Shown one piece after another: positions 13,318 to 21,536 of a stretch of DNA of 24,166 nucleotides. The notes under the pieces were generated by a model that was not told the DNA's origin, ran no database searches, and saw nothing but the letters and a program-made list of their open reading frames with translations. The position numbers and the translations under genes are program-made. How positions within the stretch are numbered: position 1 is the stretch's first letter; each line of letters starts with the position of its first letter. Source of the stretch: an archaeon (GTDB lineage: Archaea; Nanobdellota; Nanobdellia; Pacearchaeales; GW2011-AR1); NCBI GenBank assembly GCA_027318675.1, contig DAHVOT010000004.1:1-24166 (forward strand), written 5' to 3'.

Positions 13318-13995
13318 ATGAAAGTAATTCTATCTGGAGGAGGAAGTGGAGAACAAACTACTGAATTAGATACTCTATTTGCTAGTTTATTAAATAAATC
13401 TAAATCTCTTTTATACATCCCTCTTGCAATAGACAATATTAAACACCCTTATCCTGATTGTTTAAAATGGTTGAAATCAACATTTGATAACTTGGGCGTG
13501 ACCAAATATGAAGTGTGGGCAGAACAAGATTTATACAAATCAAAGGAAATTTCTCCAGAAAAATTCTCGGGTATTTATATTGGAGGAGGAAACACTTTTT
13601 ATTTGATGCATCAGCTAAAGAAATCAGGTTTTTGGAATTTCCTGATAAAGGCAATTGAAAAGGATATTCCTATTTATGGAGGTTCTGCAGGAGCTAATAT
13701 TCTTTCAAAATCTCTGAGAACTGCAAAGTATTATGATAAAAACTGGAATCAATTAAAAAATTTAAACGGTGCAAATCTATGTAAAGGATATGATCTAATC
13801 TGCCATTACAAAGAAGAAGGAAGAGAGAAAGTAAATAAAATATTATCTCTGGAAAAATTAAAGCTTGTTTTATTAACAGAAAGAAGTGGATTATATAATA
13901 ATGGAGAAAAGGTAGTGTTAATCGGAAAAGACCCTTCAACAGTTATAAACAAGAACAAAGAATTTATACTCAACCCAGGTGAAGAATTACATTAA
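13318..13995 (+). CDS. Peptidase family S51-like (PepE-type / class I glutamine amidotransferase fold) protein
   Basis: This 225-residue protein has the S51 order of motifs: MKVILSGGGSGE at the start, YIGGGNTFYLMHQLKKSGF (about 87-105) and the nucleophile elbow YGGSAGANIL with Ser123. A histidine in LICHYKEEGR (about 163) and an acidic residue nearby would complete the triad. PepE cleaves Asp-X dipeptides; other family members split cyanophycin dipeptides or modify small molecules, so the substrate is open. A TATA-like box (AAACTTAAATCC, about 13287-13298) lies 26 nt before ATG 13318. It converges with the glycosyltransferase gene, overlapping by four nt. Confidence 0.8.
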   Translation: MKVILSGGGSGEQTTELDTLFASLLNKSKSLLYIPLAIDNIKHPYPDCLKWLKSTFDNLGVTKYEVWAEQDLYKSKEISPEKFSGIYIGGGNTFYLMHQLKKSGFWNFLIKAIEKDIPIYGGSAGANILSKSLRTAKYYDKNWNQLKNLNGANLCKGYDLICHYKEEGREKVNKILSLEKLKLVLLTERSGLYNNGEKVVLIGKDPSTVINKNKEFILNPGEELH

Positions 13996-14972
13996 AAATT
14001 TTCTCTAACTGTTTTTTCCAGTGAAGATTCCCATCTCTCCCATAATTTATCTTGCTCACTAATAAATTTTTCCATAAAAGAATATAAATTATTTAAATAA
14101 AAATCATAATTTTCTAATATAATCTCTAGGTTCTTTTTTGCTTCATCTAAATTCAAAGAAACTTTACCAATTTGCTCTTTTTCTATTATTTCAAATTGTT
14201 TTTTATCCGATGTTATACATAAAGGAATACACCCATAAGATAATCCATCTAATATAGAATATTCAAAATAATCTCTTAAGCCTCCTTCAGAACAGTGAAT
14301 TAATATTTTTGCTTTCTCTAAGAGTTTTCTTTTTTCTTTCTCAGATACACCCAATGCAGAATCTGGAGAGATAAATTCAATATTCTCGCTTTTATTCTCT
14401 TTAAGTTTTAGAACATAATCTTGAAACTCCCAAGAGCCAGCAATAACAAGAGGAAATCCTGTCTTTTTTGCAAAATTTATTGCTAATTCTGGTTTTTTAT
14501 CTTCAACAATTCTGGATATAAAAATGGAAAAATCTTTTTTTATTAGGTTTCTTTTAAGATCCAAATCAAATGGGATATATCCCCCTTCTATTAAATTCAT
14601 ATTAAAACCCAAGCTTTGATAATAATCATTTACTCTTTCTCTGTGGGTGAGCCAGGGAGTTTTCTTGGCTTTAGAATTCTCTGTAAAATTTTTTAGACTA
14701 TTTCCACTATGACAAAATTTTATTTGATTTTTATTTTTTAATTCTTGAAAATTGTATTTATCTACTATTGGAACAAAGATTATATCTGTTTGAGGTATGC
14801 CTTCTATAGGCTTTATATCCCAAATTAGAGAATTATTAGATTTCTTTTCATTCAAATAAACTGGTTTGTTTAATCTTTTAGATATAATAGAAGTCATCCT
14901 TTGAGCCCCTCCTAATTGAGAGTCATATTCTGCATAAAGCGAGAGATTATCATAAATTTCTTTAGAGAGCAT
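13992..14972 (-). CDS. GT4-like glycosyltransferase (GT-B fold)
   Basis: This 326-residue protein has a glycine loop near the start (DSQLGGAQRM, about 17-26). The second domain opens with SIFISRIVEDKKPELAINFA, then FPLVIAGSWEF, ILIHCSEGGLRDYFEYSILD and GLSYGCIPLCIT; the glutamates in the latter two stretches correspond to the EX7E donor-site motif of GT4 enzymes. Such enzymes retain the anomeric configuration and use UDP-, GDP- or ADP-sugars. No membrane segment is seen, so it is cytosolic or peripheral. Its start overlaps the end of the upstream AlaRS-like gene by 11 nt, so both belong to one operon and probably one pathway. The acceptor is unknown; inositol phosphate from the divergent synthase is an attractive guess. 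Confidence 0.78.
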   Translation of the reverse strand: MLSKEIYDNLSLYAEYDSQLGGAQRMTSIISKRLNKPVYLNEKKSNNSLIWDIKPIEGIPQTDIIFVPIVDKYNFQELKNKNQIKFCHSGNSLKNFTENSKAKKTPWLTHRERVNDYYQSLGFNMNLIEGGYIPFDLDLKRNLIKKDFSIFISRIVEDKKPELAINFAKKTGFPLVIAGSWEFQDYVLKLKENKSENIEFISPDSALGVSEKEKRKLLEKAKILIHCSEGGLRDYFEYSILDGLSYGCIPLCITSDKKQFEIIEKEQIGKVSLNLDEAKKNLEIILENYDFYLNNLYSFMEKFISEQDKLWERWESSLEKTVRENF

Positions 14973-16017
14973 TTGTTTTTTCTAAACTATTATTTATGTA
15001 AGAGTATGTTTCTTGTTTAGAATTTAATGGATTAATGAATTTACTCCAATAATCATAAAAACAAGAAACCAAATTGAACGCATCAAATAATCCATCATAT
15101 TCAGATATGTTCTTAAGATATTTATTAAATTGATTTTTTGCATCTATACTTGAATTTCTTATATTAGACATAGAAAGCAATGTTAAAGATCTAATACTAT
15201 CTACAAGTTCATATCTGGAGTGTTTTAGTTCTTTTTTAGGAGTTATTAATTCAAAAAAAGGTCTGTCCCTATAATATGCCCAGGATATCCTCTCAAGTCC
15301 AAAACCTATATCGCTTATCCAGATATCTTTATCTTTTAAAGGAAATTTTATGAAACCAGCATCACCAATATCTAACCCAAGATAATTTAAACCTATACTT
15401 AACCCCTCTGTTTTAGACCATAATCCGTTTTTTCCAAGAGCATATCTCTCTGGAGGTATTTTTGAAATTAAAACATCTCCCATATAAAATCCACTTTTTG
15501 AAAGAATCTCCATCCAATTGTCCAAGTGATTGAGATGTTCATTAATAGATGGGTTTATCTGAGCTGTTGCAATATTAACAAAGGAGCTTAGATAACCCTC
15601 TTTAATTTCTTTCATATACTGTGTTCTAATAACAGGTTGAATTAAAAGAAAACTTTCATTTTTTGGAGGATTTTTATTAAAGAAAACATCTTGAAAATAT
15701 TGTATTGCTGCACCCCTTAAAAAAGTATCTCCTTTTTCATTTAAGCATATATCATTTTTTGAATCAAGGATATATCTCTTGTCATAGAAAAATTCTTTAA
15801 AATTCTTTAAAAACTCATCAAAATTCAATTTTCTCTTTTTTGCAGATTTACTTAAGAAAAAAGCTTTGTCCTTACTTTTTTCTATTAATTCCTTGGATTT
15901 AGAATAGAACTCTCTTCCATCTATTGAAAATTTACTCCATTTCCTGTCAAACATAAATTCATCTAGTTTTTTATAAAAAACATCTCTCTCTAAGTTAGAA
16001 ATTGCCGCTTTTCGCAT
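14962..16017 (-). CDS. Stand-alone alanyl-tRNA-synthetase-like class II catalytic core (aminoacyl-adenylate-forming paralogue)
   Basis: The 351 residues recall the catalytic domain of archaeal AlaRS. A motif-2-like stretch is FLLIQPVIRTQYM (residues 123-135, arginine at 131) and a motif-3-like stretch is DIGFGLERISW (236-246). Between them lies INPSINEHLNHLDNWMEIL, in the place of the FEM/H region of AlaRS. There is no editing domain, no C-Ala domain and no clear tRNA-recognition module. It is therefore likely to activate an amino acid and pass it to a non-tRNA acceptor, as other synthetase paralogues do (MshC, PoxA/EpmA), or to a carrier. The assignment to AlaRS is by pattern; other class II relatives are possible. 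It overlaps the downstream glycosyltransferase and is divergent from the inositol phosphate synthase. Confidence 0.68.
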   Translation of the reverse strand: MRKAAISNLERDVFYKKLDEFMFDRKWSKFSIDGREFYSKSKELIEKSKDKAFFLSKSAKKRKLNFDEFLKNFKEFFYDKRYILDSKNDICLNEKGDTFLRGAAIQYFQDVFFNKNPPKNESFLLIQPVIRTQYMKEIKEGYLSSFVNIATAQINPSINEHLNHLDNWMEILSKSGFYMGDVLISKIPPERYALGKNGLWSKTEGLSIGLNYLGLDIGDAGFIKFPLKDKDIWISDIGFGLERISWAYYRDRPFFELITPKKELKHSRYELVDSIRSLTLLSMSNIRNSSIDAKNQFNKYLKNISEYDGLFDAFNLVSCFYDYWSKFINPLNSKQETYSYINNSLEKTNAL

Positions 16018-16115
16018 ATTTATGATACATTTTATACATATAAAAATCTTTAGCTTTTTGTCATTTTATAATTACAAAAGAAAAGGCTTTTATACTTAAT
16101 CTCCTTATTAAAATA
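16018..16115. promoter_or_regulatory. Divergent promoter region of the inositol / AlaRS-like locus
   Basis: Two TATA-like boxes point outward. 16039-16046 (minus TTTTTATA) is about 25 nt from ATG 16017, and CTTTTATAC at 16087-16095 is about 25 nt from ATG 16116. Both mRNAs should be leaderless, and the 98-nt space allows common regulation. Confidence 0.6.
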
Positions 16116-17207
16116 ATGGATAAAATAAGGATTGCAATAGTGGGTATAGGCAATTGTGCAAGTAGCCTTATTCAAGGTATTTATGCATATAGAAAGAATC
16201 AATTTCTGCCAGGATTATTATTTGAGAAGATAGGAGGATATTCAATAGGAGATATTGAGATTGTAGCTGCTTTTGATATAGACATTAGAAAAGTTGGAAA
16301 AGATGTTTCAGAAGCAATATTTCAATGTCCAAACAACACAAAAATATTCTTTAAAGATATACCTAAAATAGGGGTGGAGGTTCTTAAAGGGCCAACTTTA
16401 GATGGATTTTCTAAGCATATGATGGAGTTTCCAGAAGATATAAGATTTAAGGAAAGCAATAAAGAAGATGTAACTGTTAAAGAAGTGTTAGAAAAGACTA
16501 AGCCAGATTTATTAATAAATTACTTGCCTGTTGGGAGTGAAAAAGCAACAAAGTATTATGCGGATTGTTGTTTAGAAGCAAATGTCAATTTTATCAATGC
16601 AATACCTGTATTTATCTGTTCTACAGAAGAATATTCCAAAAAATTTGAAAATAAAGGATTAGTTTGTTTGGGGGACGACATTAAATCTCAAGTTGGAGCA
16701 ACAGCTATACATAGAACATTAGTAAATCTTTTTGAAAAAAGAGGTATCAAACTAAAAAGAACTTATCAATTAAATTTCGGTGGAAACACTGATTTTTTAA
16801 ATATGTTAGATAAATCAAGGTTATTATCTAAGAAAATAAGCAAAACCCAAGCAGTTCAGTCTCAACTTAAAGAAAATTTATCATCGGATAATATTCATGT
16901 TGGGCCAAGTGATTTTATACCTTGGTTAAAAGATAATAAATTATGCCACATTAGAATGGAAGGGGAACAATTTGGAGGAACTCCTTTAGAATTAGATTTA
17001 AAGCTTTCTGTAGAAGATAGTCCAAATAGTGCAGGGGTGATGGTTGATGTGATAAGGTGCGCAAAACTTGCTATTAACAATAATCTTAAAGGAGATATAG
17101 AACAAGTATCTTCATTTGCATTTAAACACCCAAAAATGCAAATTACAGAAGAAGATTCTTTTAAGAGAATTAAAAAGTTCATAAAAGATAATGAAAAAAA
17201 ACATTAA
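16116..17207 (+). CDS. ino1: Inositol-1-phosphate synthase (actinobacterial type)
   Basis: This 363-residue protein closely follows mycobacterial Ino1. It has the NAD-binding start IRIAIVGIGNCASSLIQGI (residues 4-22), VAAFDIDIRKVGKDVSEAIF, KGPTLDG, YLPVGSEKATKYYADCCLEA, CLGDDIKSQVGATAIHRTL and NFGGNTDFLNMLDKSRLLSKK. It then has ISKTQAV, DNIHVGPSDFIPWL and EDSPNSAGVMVDVIRCAK. The conserved lysines of the active site (in DDIKSQ, KKISK and LDLKLS) are present. It turns glucose 6-phosphate into 1L-myo-inositol 1-phosphate with NAD as internal cofactor. In archaea this product can feed phosphoinositol lipids or solutes. The nearest resemblance I recall is actinobacterial, so transfer is possible. 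Its end overlaps the next gene by 17 nt. Confidence 0.9.
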   Translation: MDKIRIAIVGIGNCASSLIQGIYAYRKNQFLPGLLFEKIGGYSIGDIEIVAAFDIDIRKVGKDVSEAIFQCPNNTKIFFKDIPKIGVEVLKGPTLDGFSKHMMEFPEDIRFKESNKEDVTVKEVLEKTKPDLLINYLPVGSEKATKYYADCCLEANVNFINAIPVFICSTEEYSKKFENKGLVCLGDDIKSQVGATAIHRTLVNLFEKRGIKLKRTYQLNFGGNTDFLNMLDKSRLLSKKISKTQAVQSQLKENLSSDNIHVGPSDFIPWLKDNKLCHIRMEGEQFGGTPLELDLKLSVEDSPNSAGVMVDVIRCAKLAINNNLKGDIEQVSSFAFKHPKMQITEEDSFKRIKKFIKDNEKKH

Positions 17208-18450
17208 TTACCCTGTAAAAGGCGAGATAATAATAAAGAAGATTTATCAAGAAAGAGATTATGAGTTTGTAGAAAAGAAAGGATCTGGACATCCTGATAC
17301 CTTAGCAGACGAATTGGCAGAAGAGTTATCTAAAGCTTTTTCGAATTATACTTTGAAAAAATTTGGAGTAATTCTACATCATAATTTTGATAAATTAGGA
17401 ATATTAGGCGGATCTTCTCATGTAGAATTCGGTAAAGGTTATCTGAATAATCCAATAAGGATATTAGTTAATGGAAGAGTTTCTGTAAAGTTTGCAGATA
17501 AATCAATTCCTTATATTAACCTAATTAAAGATACAATTAGAAAATACTTCAAATATAAATTTCCTATGATCAACTTAGAAAAAGATATAGTAATTCAATA
17601 TAATCTATCAGATAAAAGCAGTCCTGGAAAAACAGATATAACTTCAAAGAAAGAAGGTTCAAGGAAATATTGGTTTTCTCCAAGAAATAGTAATGATTTG
17701 AAAGAAACCACTTTTCTAGGATCAAATGATACTTCTATGGGGGTTGGATTTTCTCCATTATCTATATTTGAGAAATGCATTTTAGATTTAGAATCTAAAA
17801 TTTCAAATACAAAGTTTAAGAAAAATAAACCTTGGTTAGGATCTGACATAAAAATAATGGGATCGAGGTTAAAAAATGAAATTGATATTACGATGTGTAT
17901 TCCTCAAATATGTTCTTTTGTTAAAAATGAAGAAGAGTATAAAAATAATCTGTTAAATATGAAAAAATATGTAGAGAAATTTATAGAAACAAGATTTCCT
18001 TTTTCTAATATTAACTTATCTATAAATACAAGAGATAATTTTGAAACAGGAGAATTATATCTAACTGCAATTGGTTCTTCAATAGAAAGTGGAGATGAAG
18101 GATTAGTAGGTAGAGGCAATAGGACAAATGGATTAATTTCTCAAACAAAGCCATATACTATGGAAGGAGCATCAGGGAAAAATCCTGTTTATCATATTGG
18201 AAAAATTTATTGTATAGCCGCGCAAAAAATTGCGGATATGATAAATAAAAAAACTAACATCTATGTTGAAGTATTTTTAATTAGTCAAAGTGGAAGATTA
18301 TTAATTGACCCCTGGAAAACAATTATAGGAATTAATAAAGATTTATCATACAAAGAAATAGTTAGTCTTAAAAGTATAATCAGAAGAGAATTGAATAATA
18401 TACCCAAATTAACTAAAGGAATCCTAAAAGGGAAATATAGATTAAATTAA
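17191..18450 (+). CDS. Divergent archaeal-type S-adenosylmethionine synthetase paralogue
   Basis: The 419 residues are collinear with archaeal AdoMet synthetase (PF01941): KKGSGHPDTLADELAEELSK (29-48), the FGVILHHNFDKLGILGG segment (58-74), SNDTSMGVGFSPLSIFEK, SDIKIMGSRL, GDEGLVGRGNRTNGLIS and MEGASGKNPVYHIGKIYCIA. True archaeal enzymes, as I remember them, read HHNTDQVELVGG at the second place; here T and Q are replaced by F and K. There is also an insertion with SSPGKTDITSKKEGSRKYWF near residues 147-166. Such changes near the active site suggest an altered substrate, although AdoMet production cannot be excluded. The start lies inside the end of the inositol phosphate synthase gene, so the two are translationally coupled. 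Confidence 0.82.
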   Translation: MKKNINYPVKGEIIIKKIYQERDYEFVEKKGSGHPDTLADELAEELSKAFSNYTLKKFGVILHHNFDKLGILGGSSHVEFGKGYLNNPIRILVNGRVSVKFADKSIPYINLIKDTIRKYFKYKFPMINLEKDIVIQYNLSDKSSPGKTDITSKKEGSRKYWFSPRNSNDLKETTFLGSNDTSMGVGFSPLSIFEKCILDLESKISNTKFKKNKPWLGSDIKIMGSRLKNEIDITMCIPQICSFVKNEEEYKNNLLNMKKYVEKFIETRFPFSNINLSINTRDNFETGELYLTAIGSSIESGDEGLVGRGNRTNGLISQTKPYTMEGASGKNPVYHIGKIYCIAAQKIADMINKKTNIYVEVFLISQSGRLLIDPWKTIIGINKDLSYKEIVSLKSIIRRELNNIPKLTKGILKGKYRLN

Positions 18451-18632
18451 ATAATTTTAATTAACTTTTATTATTATAATTATATTCTAAGTATAAATTT
18501 TAGTGAAACTCTCTTATAAGTTTTATGTATCTTAAATAATACAAATATTTAAACAACCTGGAGATTATATATAATAGCTAAAACATAGGGGATAATAGCC
18601 AAATAAAGAGGGAAAAAAGGCTTAAGATAACC

Positions 18633-18640
18633 TTTAAATA
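18633..18640 (+). promoter_or_regulatory. TATA box deciding the lipoprotein start
   Basis: TTTAAATA is centred 25 nt before ATG 18662, and the in-frame GTG at 18641 directly abuts it. It is flanked upstream by an AAAGG...CCTTT inverted repeat (about 18616-18635) that might act in regulation. Otherwise 18451-18640 holds AT-rich sequence without a gene. Confidence 0.5.
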
Positions 18641-18661
18641 GTGTTACTATATAGTAATAAT

Positions 18662-20182
18662 ATGACAAGTAAAACCTGGAAAAAGATGAAGAATTGGGCA
18701 TATTCAGTACCAATAGCATTAATGAGTTTTCTTCCTGCATGTGAGCCTGAAAATGAGCCTCCTACAGCAAAACTTGATGTAACTCCTCTAACTGCAGAAG
18801 TTCCTGCACAAGTAAGGATGAGAGTAACAGGTGAAGACCCTGATGGAGTTGGAGATATAAAACAATACAATTTAATAATTGGAAGTGAGAACATAAAAAG
18901 CACTACTCCTATTGATATTACAAGAACATTCACAAATGTGGGTACAATAACTGTTTATGGGCAAGTAACTGATTCTGAAAATCAAATAAATAAAACAGCT
19001 GCTAAATCTTTAGAGTTGCTTGTTGGCCCTTATATAGATCAATCTGCAAGTTTAGTAAATGAAAATGAAATAAGTTATTCTGCAACAGTTCATAAAAAAA
19101 CAAATGCACAACTGGAAATAAAAAAAGACGGAGCATTATTGATGACAATCCCAATACCAGATGTTAATACTTCTGGAGTTGATTTTCAAAAAGTCTTCAA
19201 ATATAATCCAGATGGAATAATAAAAGGAAATTATGAATTTAAGCTTAAAGCAGATGATTTAGAAAAAACAAATTCAATTCAAATTCAAAATTACAAACCA
19301 ACAACTGATTTAAGTGGAGTTGATGCAGAATTAATGGAAGGAGTTGAAAAAACAGTAACACTTCCAATCCCATTAGATAAAAACCCAGAAGATAATCCTG
19401 TTGCAATAAAAAGTGCGAAATCTCTTGACGGTAAAACTCAAGCAATCTTGAACGGAAACAATTTAACAATAAAACCTTTAACCTATACTGGAGATTATCA
19501 AATTGAAATTGAATTTGGAAGCACAGTTGGAGGATTGGAAAAAGCAATTCTCACAGGGAGCATAACACAAGAACCCTGGACATATTATGTAAATCCATTC
19601 GTATCTACAAATTCCAACGGAGCAGCATATGATGCGCTGACAACAAAAGCACAGAGAGATGCATATGTACAACAAAAATTGTTTGAGGATTGGACAAACA
19701 CAATTATGCCTAGCTTCCCTCCAAATCCAACATGGGATTGCACAGAATATTCTAACCAACTAATGATTAATCTTCATGGCATTCCTGGAGCAATAGGATA
19801 TTCGGGATTTGATTTAGATTCAATTTACTATTACTTTGGGACATTAAAAGATAATGGAAAATATGGCTTACCTAATTATTTTGTGCTCGTCTTAGGGGGA
19901 GTATCTGGACACGATATGAATGCCATTTTAACTGGAGATGATATTACTAAATTTGAAGATTGGTGCTTTATTGAACCACAAAGAGATTCCATTAATGTTA
20001 AACCAGGGCATTTATATTTTCCAGAAACATGTTATATAGAAATAAGAGCTCCTCCAAGAGATAGAGAAGGTAATCAAATGGGAATAGTCCCAATAGCAAG
20101 TTTTAATGTTGTAAATAAAATAGCTACATTTAAACAACCTTTTACAGACCCAAATTTAAAGATAGTAAAAAATAGAGAATAA
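18662..20182 (+). CDS. Lipoprotein with PKD-like domain and possible transglutaminase/papain-like C-terminal domain
   Basis: With the start at ATG 18662 the protein has 506 residues. A basic beginning, a short hydrophobic stretch and the lipobox LPAC (C27) predict a lipid-anchored exported protein. Residues about 33-125 (PPTAKLDVTPLTAEVPAQ onward, with GEDPDGVGDIKQYNL and NVGTITVYGQVTDSENQ) look like a PKD/Ig-like domain, and further beta domains follow. The C-terminal part has WDCTEYSNQLMINLHG (C360), GVSGHDMNAIL (H417) and FEDWCFIEPQ (D433/E438), a Cys-His-Asp order as in transglutaminase/papain-like enzymes. That function is inferred. The TATA box TTTAAATA at 18633-18640 excludes an upstream GTG start at 18641. 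Confidence 0.72.
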   Translation: MTSKTWKKMKNWAYSVPIALMSFLPACEPENEPPTAKLDVTPLTAEVPAQVRMRVTGEDPDGVGDIKQYNLIIGSENIKSTTPIDITRTFTNVGTITVYGQVTDSENQINKTAAKSLELLVGPYIDQSASLVNENEISYSATVHKKTNAQLEIKKDGALLMTIPIPDVNTSGVDFQKVFKYNPDGIIKGNYEFKLKADDLEKTNSIQIQNYKPTTDLSGVDAELMEGVEKTVTLPIPLDKNPEDNPVAIKSAKSLDGKTQAILNGNNLTIKPLTYTGDYQIEIEFGSTVGGLEKAILTGSITQEPWTYYVNPFVSTNSNGAAYDALTTKAQRDAYVQQKLFEDWTNTIMPSFPPNPTWDCTEYSNQLMINLHGIPGAIGYSGFDLDSIYYYFGTLKDNGKYGLPNYFVLVLGGVSGHDMNAILTGDDITKFEDWCFIEPQRDSINVKPGHLYFPETCYIEIRAPPRDREGNQMGIVPIASFNVVNKIATFKQPFTDPNLKIVKNRE

Positions 20183-20216
20183 TAAAGTAAATTGTATAAA
20201 CTCTATAATAGTAAAA

Positions 20217-20224
20217 TATATAAA
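20217..20224 (+). promoter_or_regulatory. TATA box of the radical SAM operon
   Basis: TATATAAA is centred about 26 nt before ATG 20247, so the operon mRNA starts at or near the start codon. Confidence 0.6.
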
Positions 20225-20246
20225 GATTTTACTCTTAATTAAAAAC

Positions 20247-21536
20247 ATGGAAGTTCCTTTTGAACTAGCTTCTCCAACCCATTTACAAGTAGAAGTAACT
20301 GAAGATTGTAATCATTCTTGTTTTTATTGTTATAACCATTGGAGGAAGGGTGAATCTTCAAGAAATTATATGAATCTTTATGTTGCTGAAAAAGTCTCAG
20401 ATATAATAATTCAAGATATAAAACCGTTTATTGTTACAATAACTGGTGGAGAACCATTTAAAAATTTCGAAACTACTAAATATCTTTCAGAAAAACTTGG
20501 AAAAAAGGATATCTCAATTGGTATAAACACGAACCTTACTGAAGCAAAAAGAAGAGATTTAGAGGAATTATTAGATATAAATAAGGATATATATTTACTT
20601 GTTTCTATACCTAGTGTCAAAAGAGAAAATTATAGAAAAATAACAGGAAGAGATAATTTGCAAAAACTCTTTGAAAATATAAAAAACGTCTCTCAAATAG
20701 GAATTCCAATTTATGTAAATATGGTTGCGCATCAATTAAATAAAGATGAAATTTTTGAAGAAGCAAAATTCCTGCTTGAAGAATATGGTGTAAATTCATT
20801 TGCTGTAACTCCTATGCTTAGACCTGCTTTAAGAACATTAGATAAGATGGATCTTAATGCAGAAGAAAACAAGAAGATTTATGAGGATTTAATAAAATTA
20901 AGGAATGATTTTGGAATGAATACTGCAATATTAGAGGTAGTTCCAAAATGTAGTGTTCCAGAAGAATTAAGAGAGAGTCTAATCTTTTCAAGAGGATGTA
21001 GTGCTGGAAAAATTAGCTCTGCTATTTCTTATAACGGAGATTTAAGAGTTTGTGCTCATGCTCCTTTTTCGCATGGTAATCTTTTAGAGAAAAAATTCAG
21101 CGAAATATGGGAGAATATGAAACCTTGGAGAGAACACGGATATGTCCCAGAAGAATGTTCTGGATGCTTGGAAATTCCAGAATGCAAGGGGGGATGCAGG
21201 TTTGCAGCATATGAAGAAGGACAATTATTAAATAAAAAAGATTATAGAATGACTTCTCCAGTTAAAATAAAAAATTTTTCTAAACATTTAAAATTAAATA
21301 TAGAAGATGAATATTTTGCCACACCATTTAAATTCAGGAAAGAAAGAGAAAATCAGTATACTTTAAATAATAAAAGCAAGTTATTATTTACAAATAAAGA
21401 AACAATAACATTTTTAGAGCAGATACAGAAAAAGGGATCATTCAAAATATCTGAAATACCTGAAGGCCCTTTAAGAGAAAAAGCTATTAAGTTTGTTAAT
21501 ATTCTTTATAATAAAAAATTCCTTGAATTAAAATGA
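20247..21536 (+). CDS. Radical SAM/SPASM peptide-modifying enzyme
   Basis: The 429 residues show the radical SAM cluster motif CNHSCFYC (C21, C25, C28) after LQVEVTED, the GGEP motif in TITGGEPFKNF, and a SPASM domain. The SPASM cysteines that hold auxiliary 4Fe-4S clusters are C251 (GCSAGKISSA), C269 (DLRVCAHAP) and C304, C307, C313 and C317 (CSGCLEIPECKGGC). SPASM enzymes mostly modify ribosomal peptides (thioether, C-C or other crosslinks). After residue 370 a segment with LLFTNKETITFLEQIQKKG and FVNILYNKKFLELK may be a PqqD-like peptide-binding (RRE) domain; this is a guess. It overlaps the peptidase gene by four nt (ATGA), and the Cys-rich peptide follows. Confidence 0.9.
   Translation: MEVPFELASPTHLQVEVTEDCNHSCFYCYNHWRKGESSRNYMNLYVAEKVSDIIIQDIKPFIVTITGGEPFKNFETTKYLSEKLGKKDISIGINTNLTEAKRRDLEELLDINKDIYLLVSIPSVKRENYRKITGRDNLQKLFENIKNVSQIGIPIYVNMVAHQLNKDEIFEEAKFLLEEYGVNSFAVTPMLRPALRTLDKMDLNAEENKKIYEDLIKLRNDFGMNTAILEVVPKCSVPEELRESLIFSRGCSAGKISSAISYNGDLRVCAHAPFSHGNLLEKKFSEIWENMKPWREHGYVPEECSGCLEIPECKGGCRFAAYEEGQLLNKKDYRMTSPVKIKNFSKHLKLNIEDEYFATPFKFRKERENQYTLNNKSKLLFTNKETITFLEQIQKKGSFKISEIPEGPLREKAIKFVNILYNKKFLELK

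Noticed and set aside
13992..14972. The glycosyltransferase as a defence or phage gene
   Set aside because: The GT4 motifs and the overlap with the AlaRS-like gene fit biosynthesis better, and no restriction, toxin or phage gene is near.
19245..19759. Minus-strand frames opposite the lipoprotein
   Set aside because: They are antisense to a coherent lipoprotein with lipobox and domain motifs, and have no promoter.
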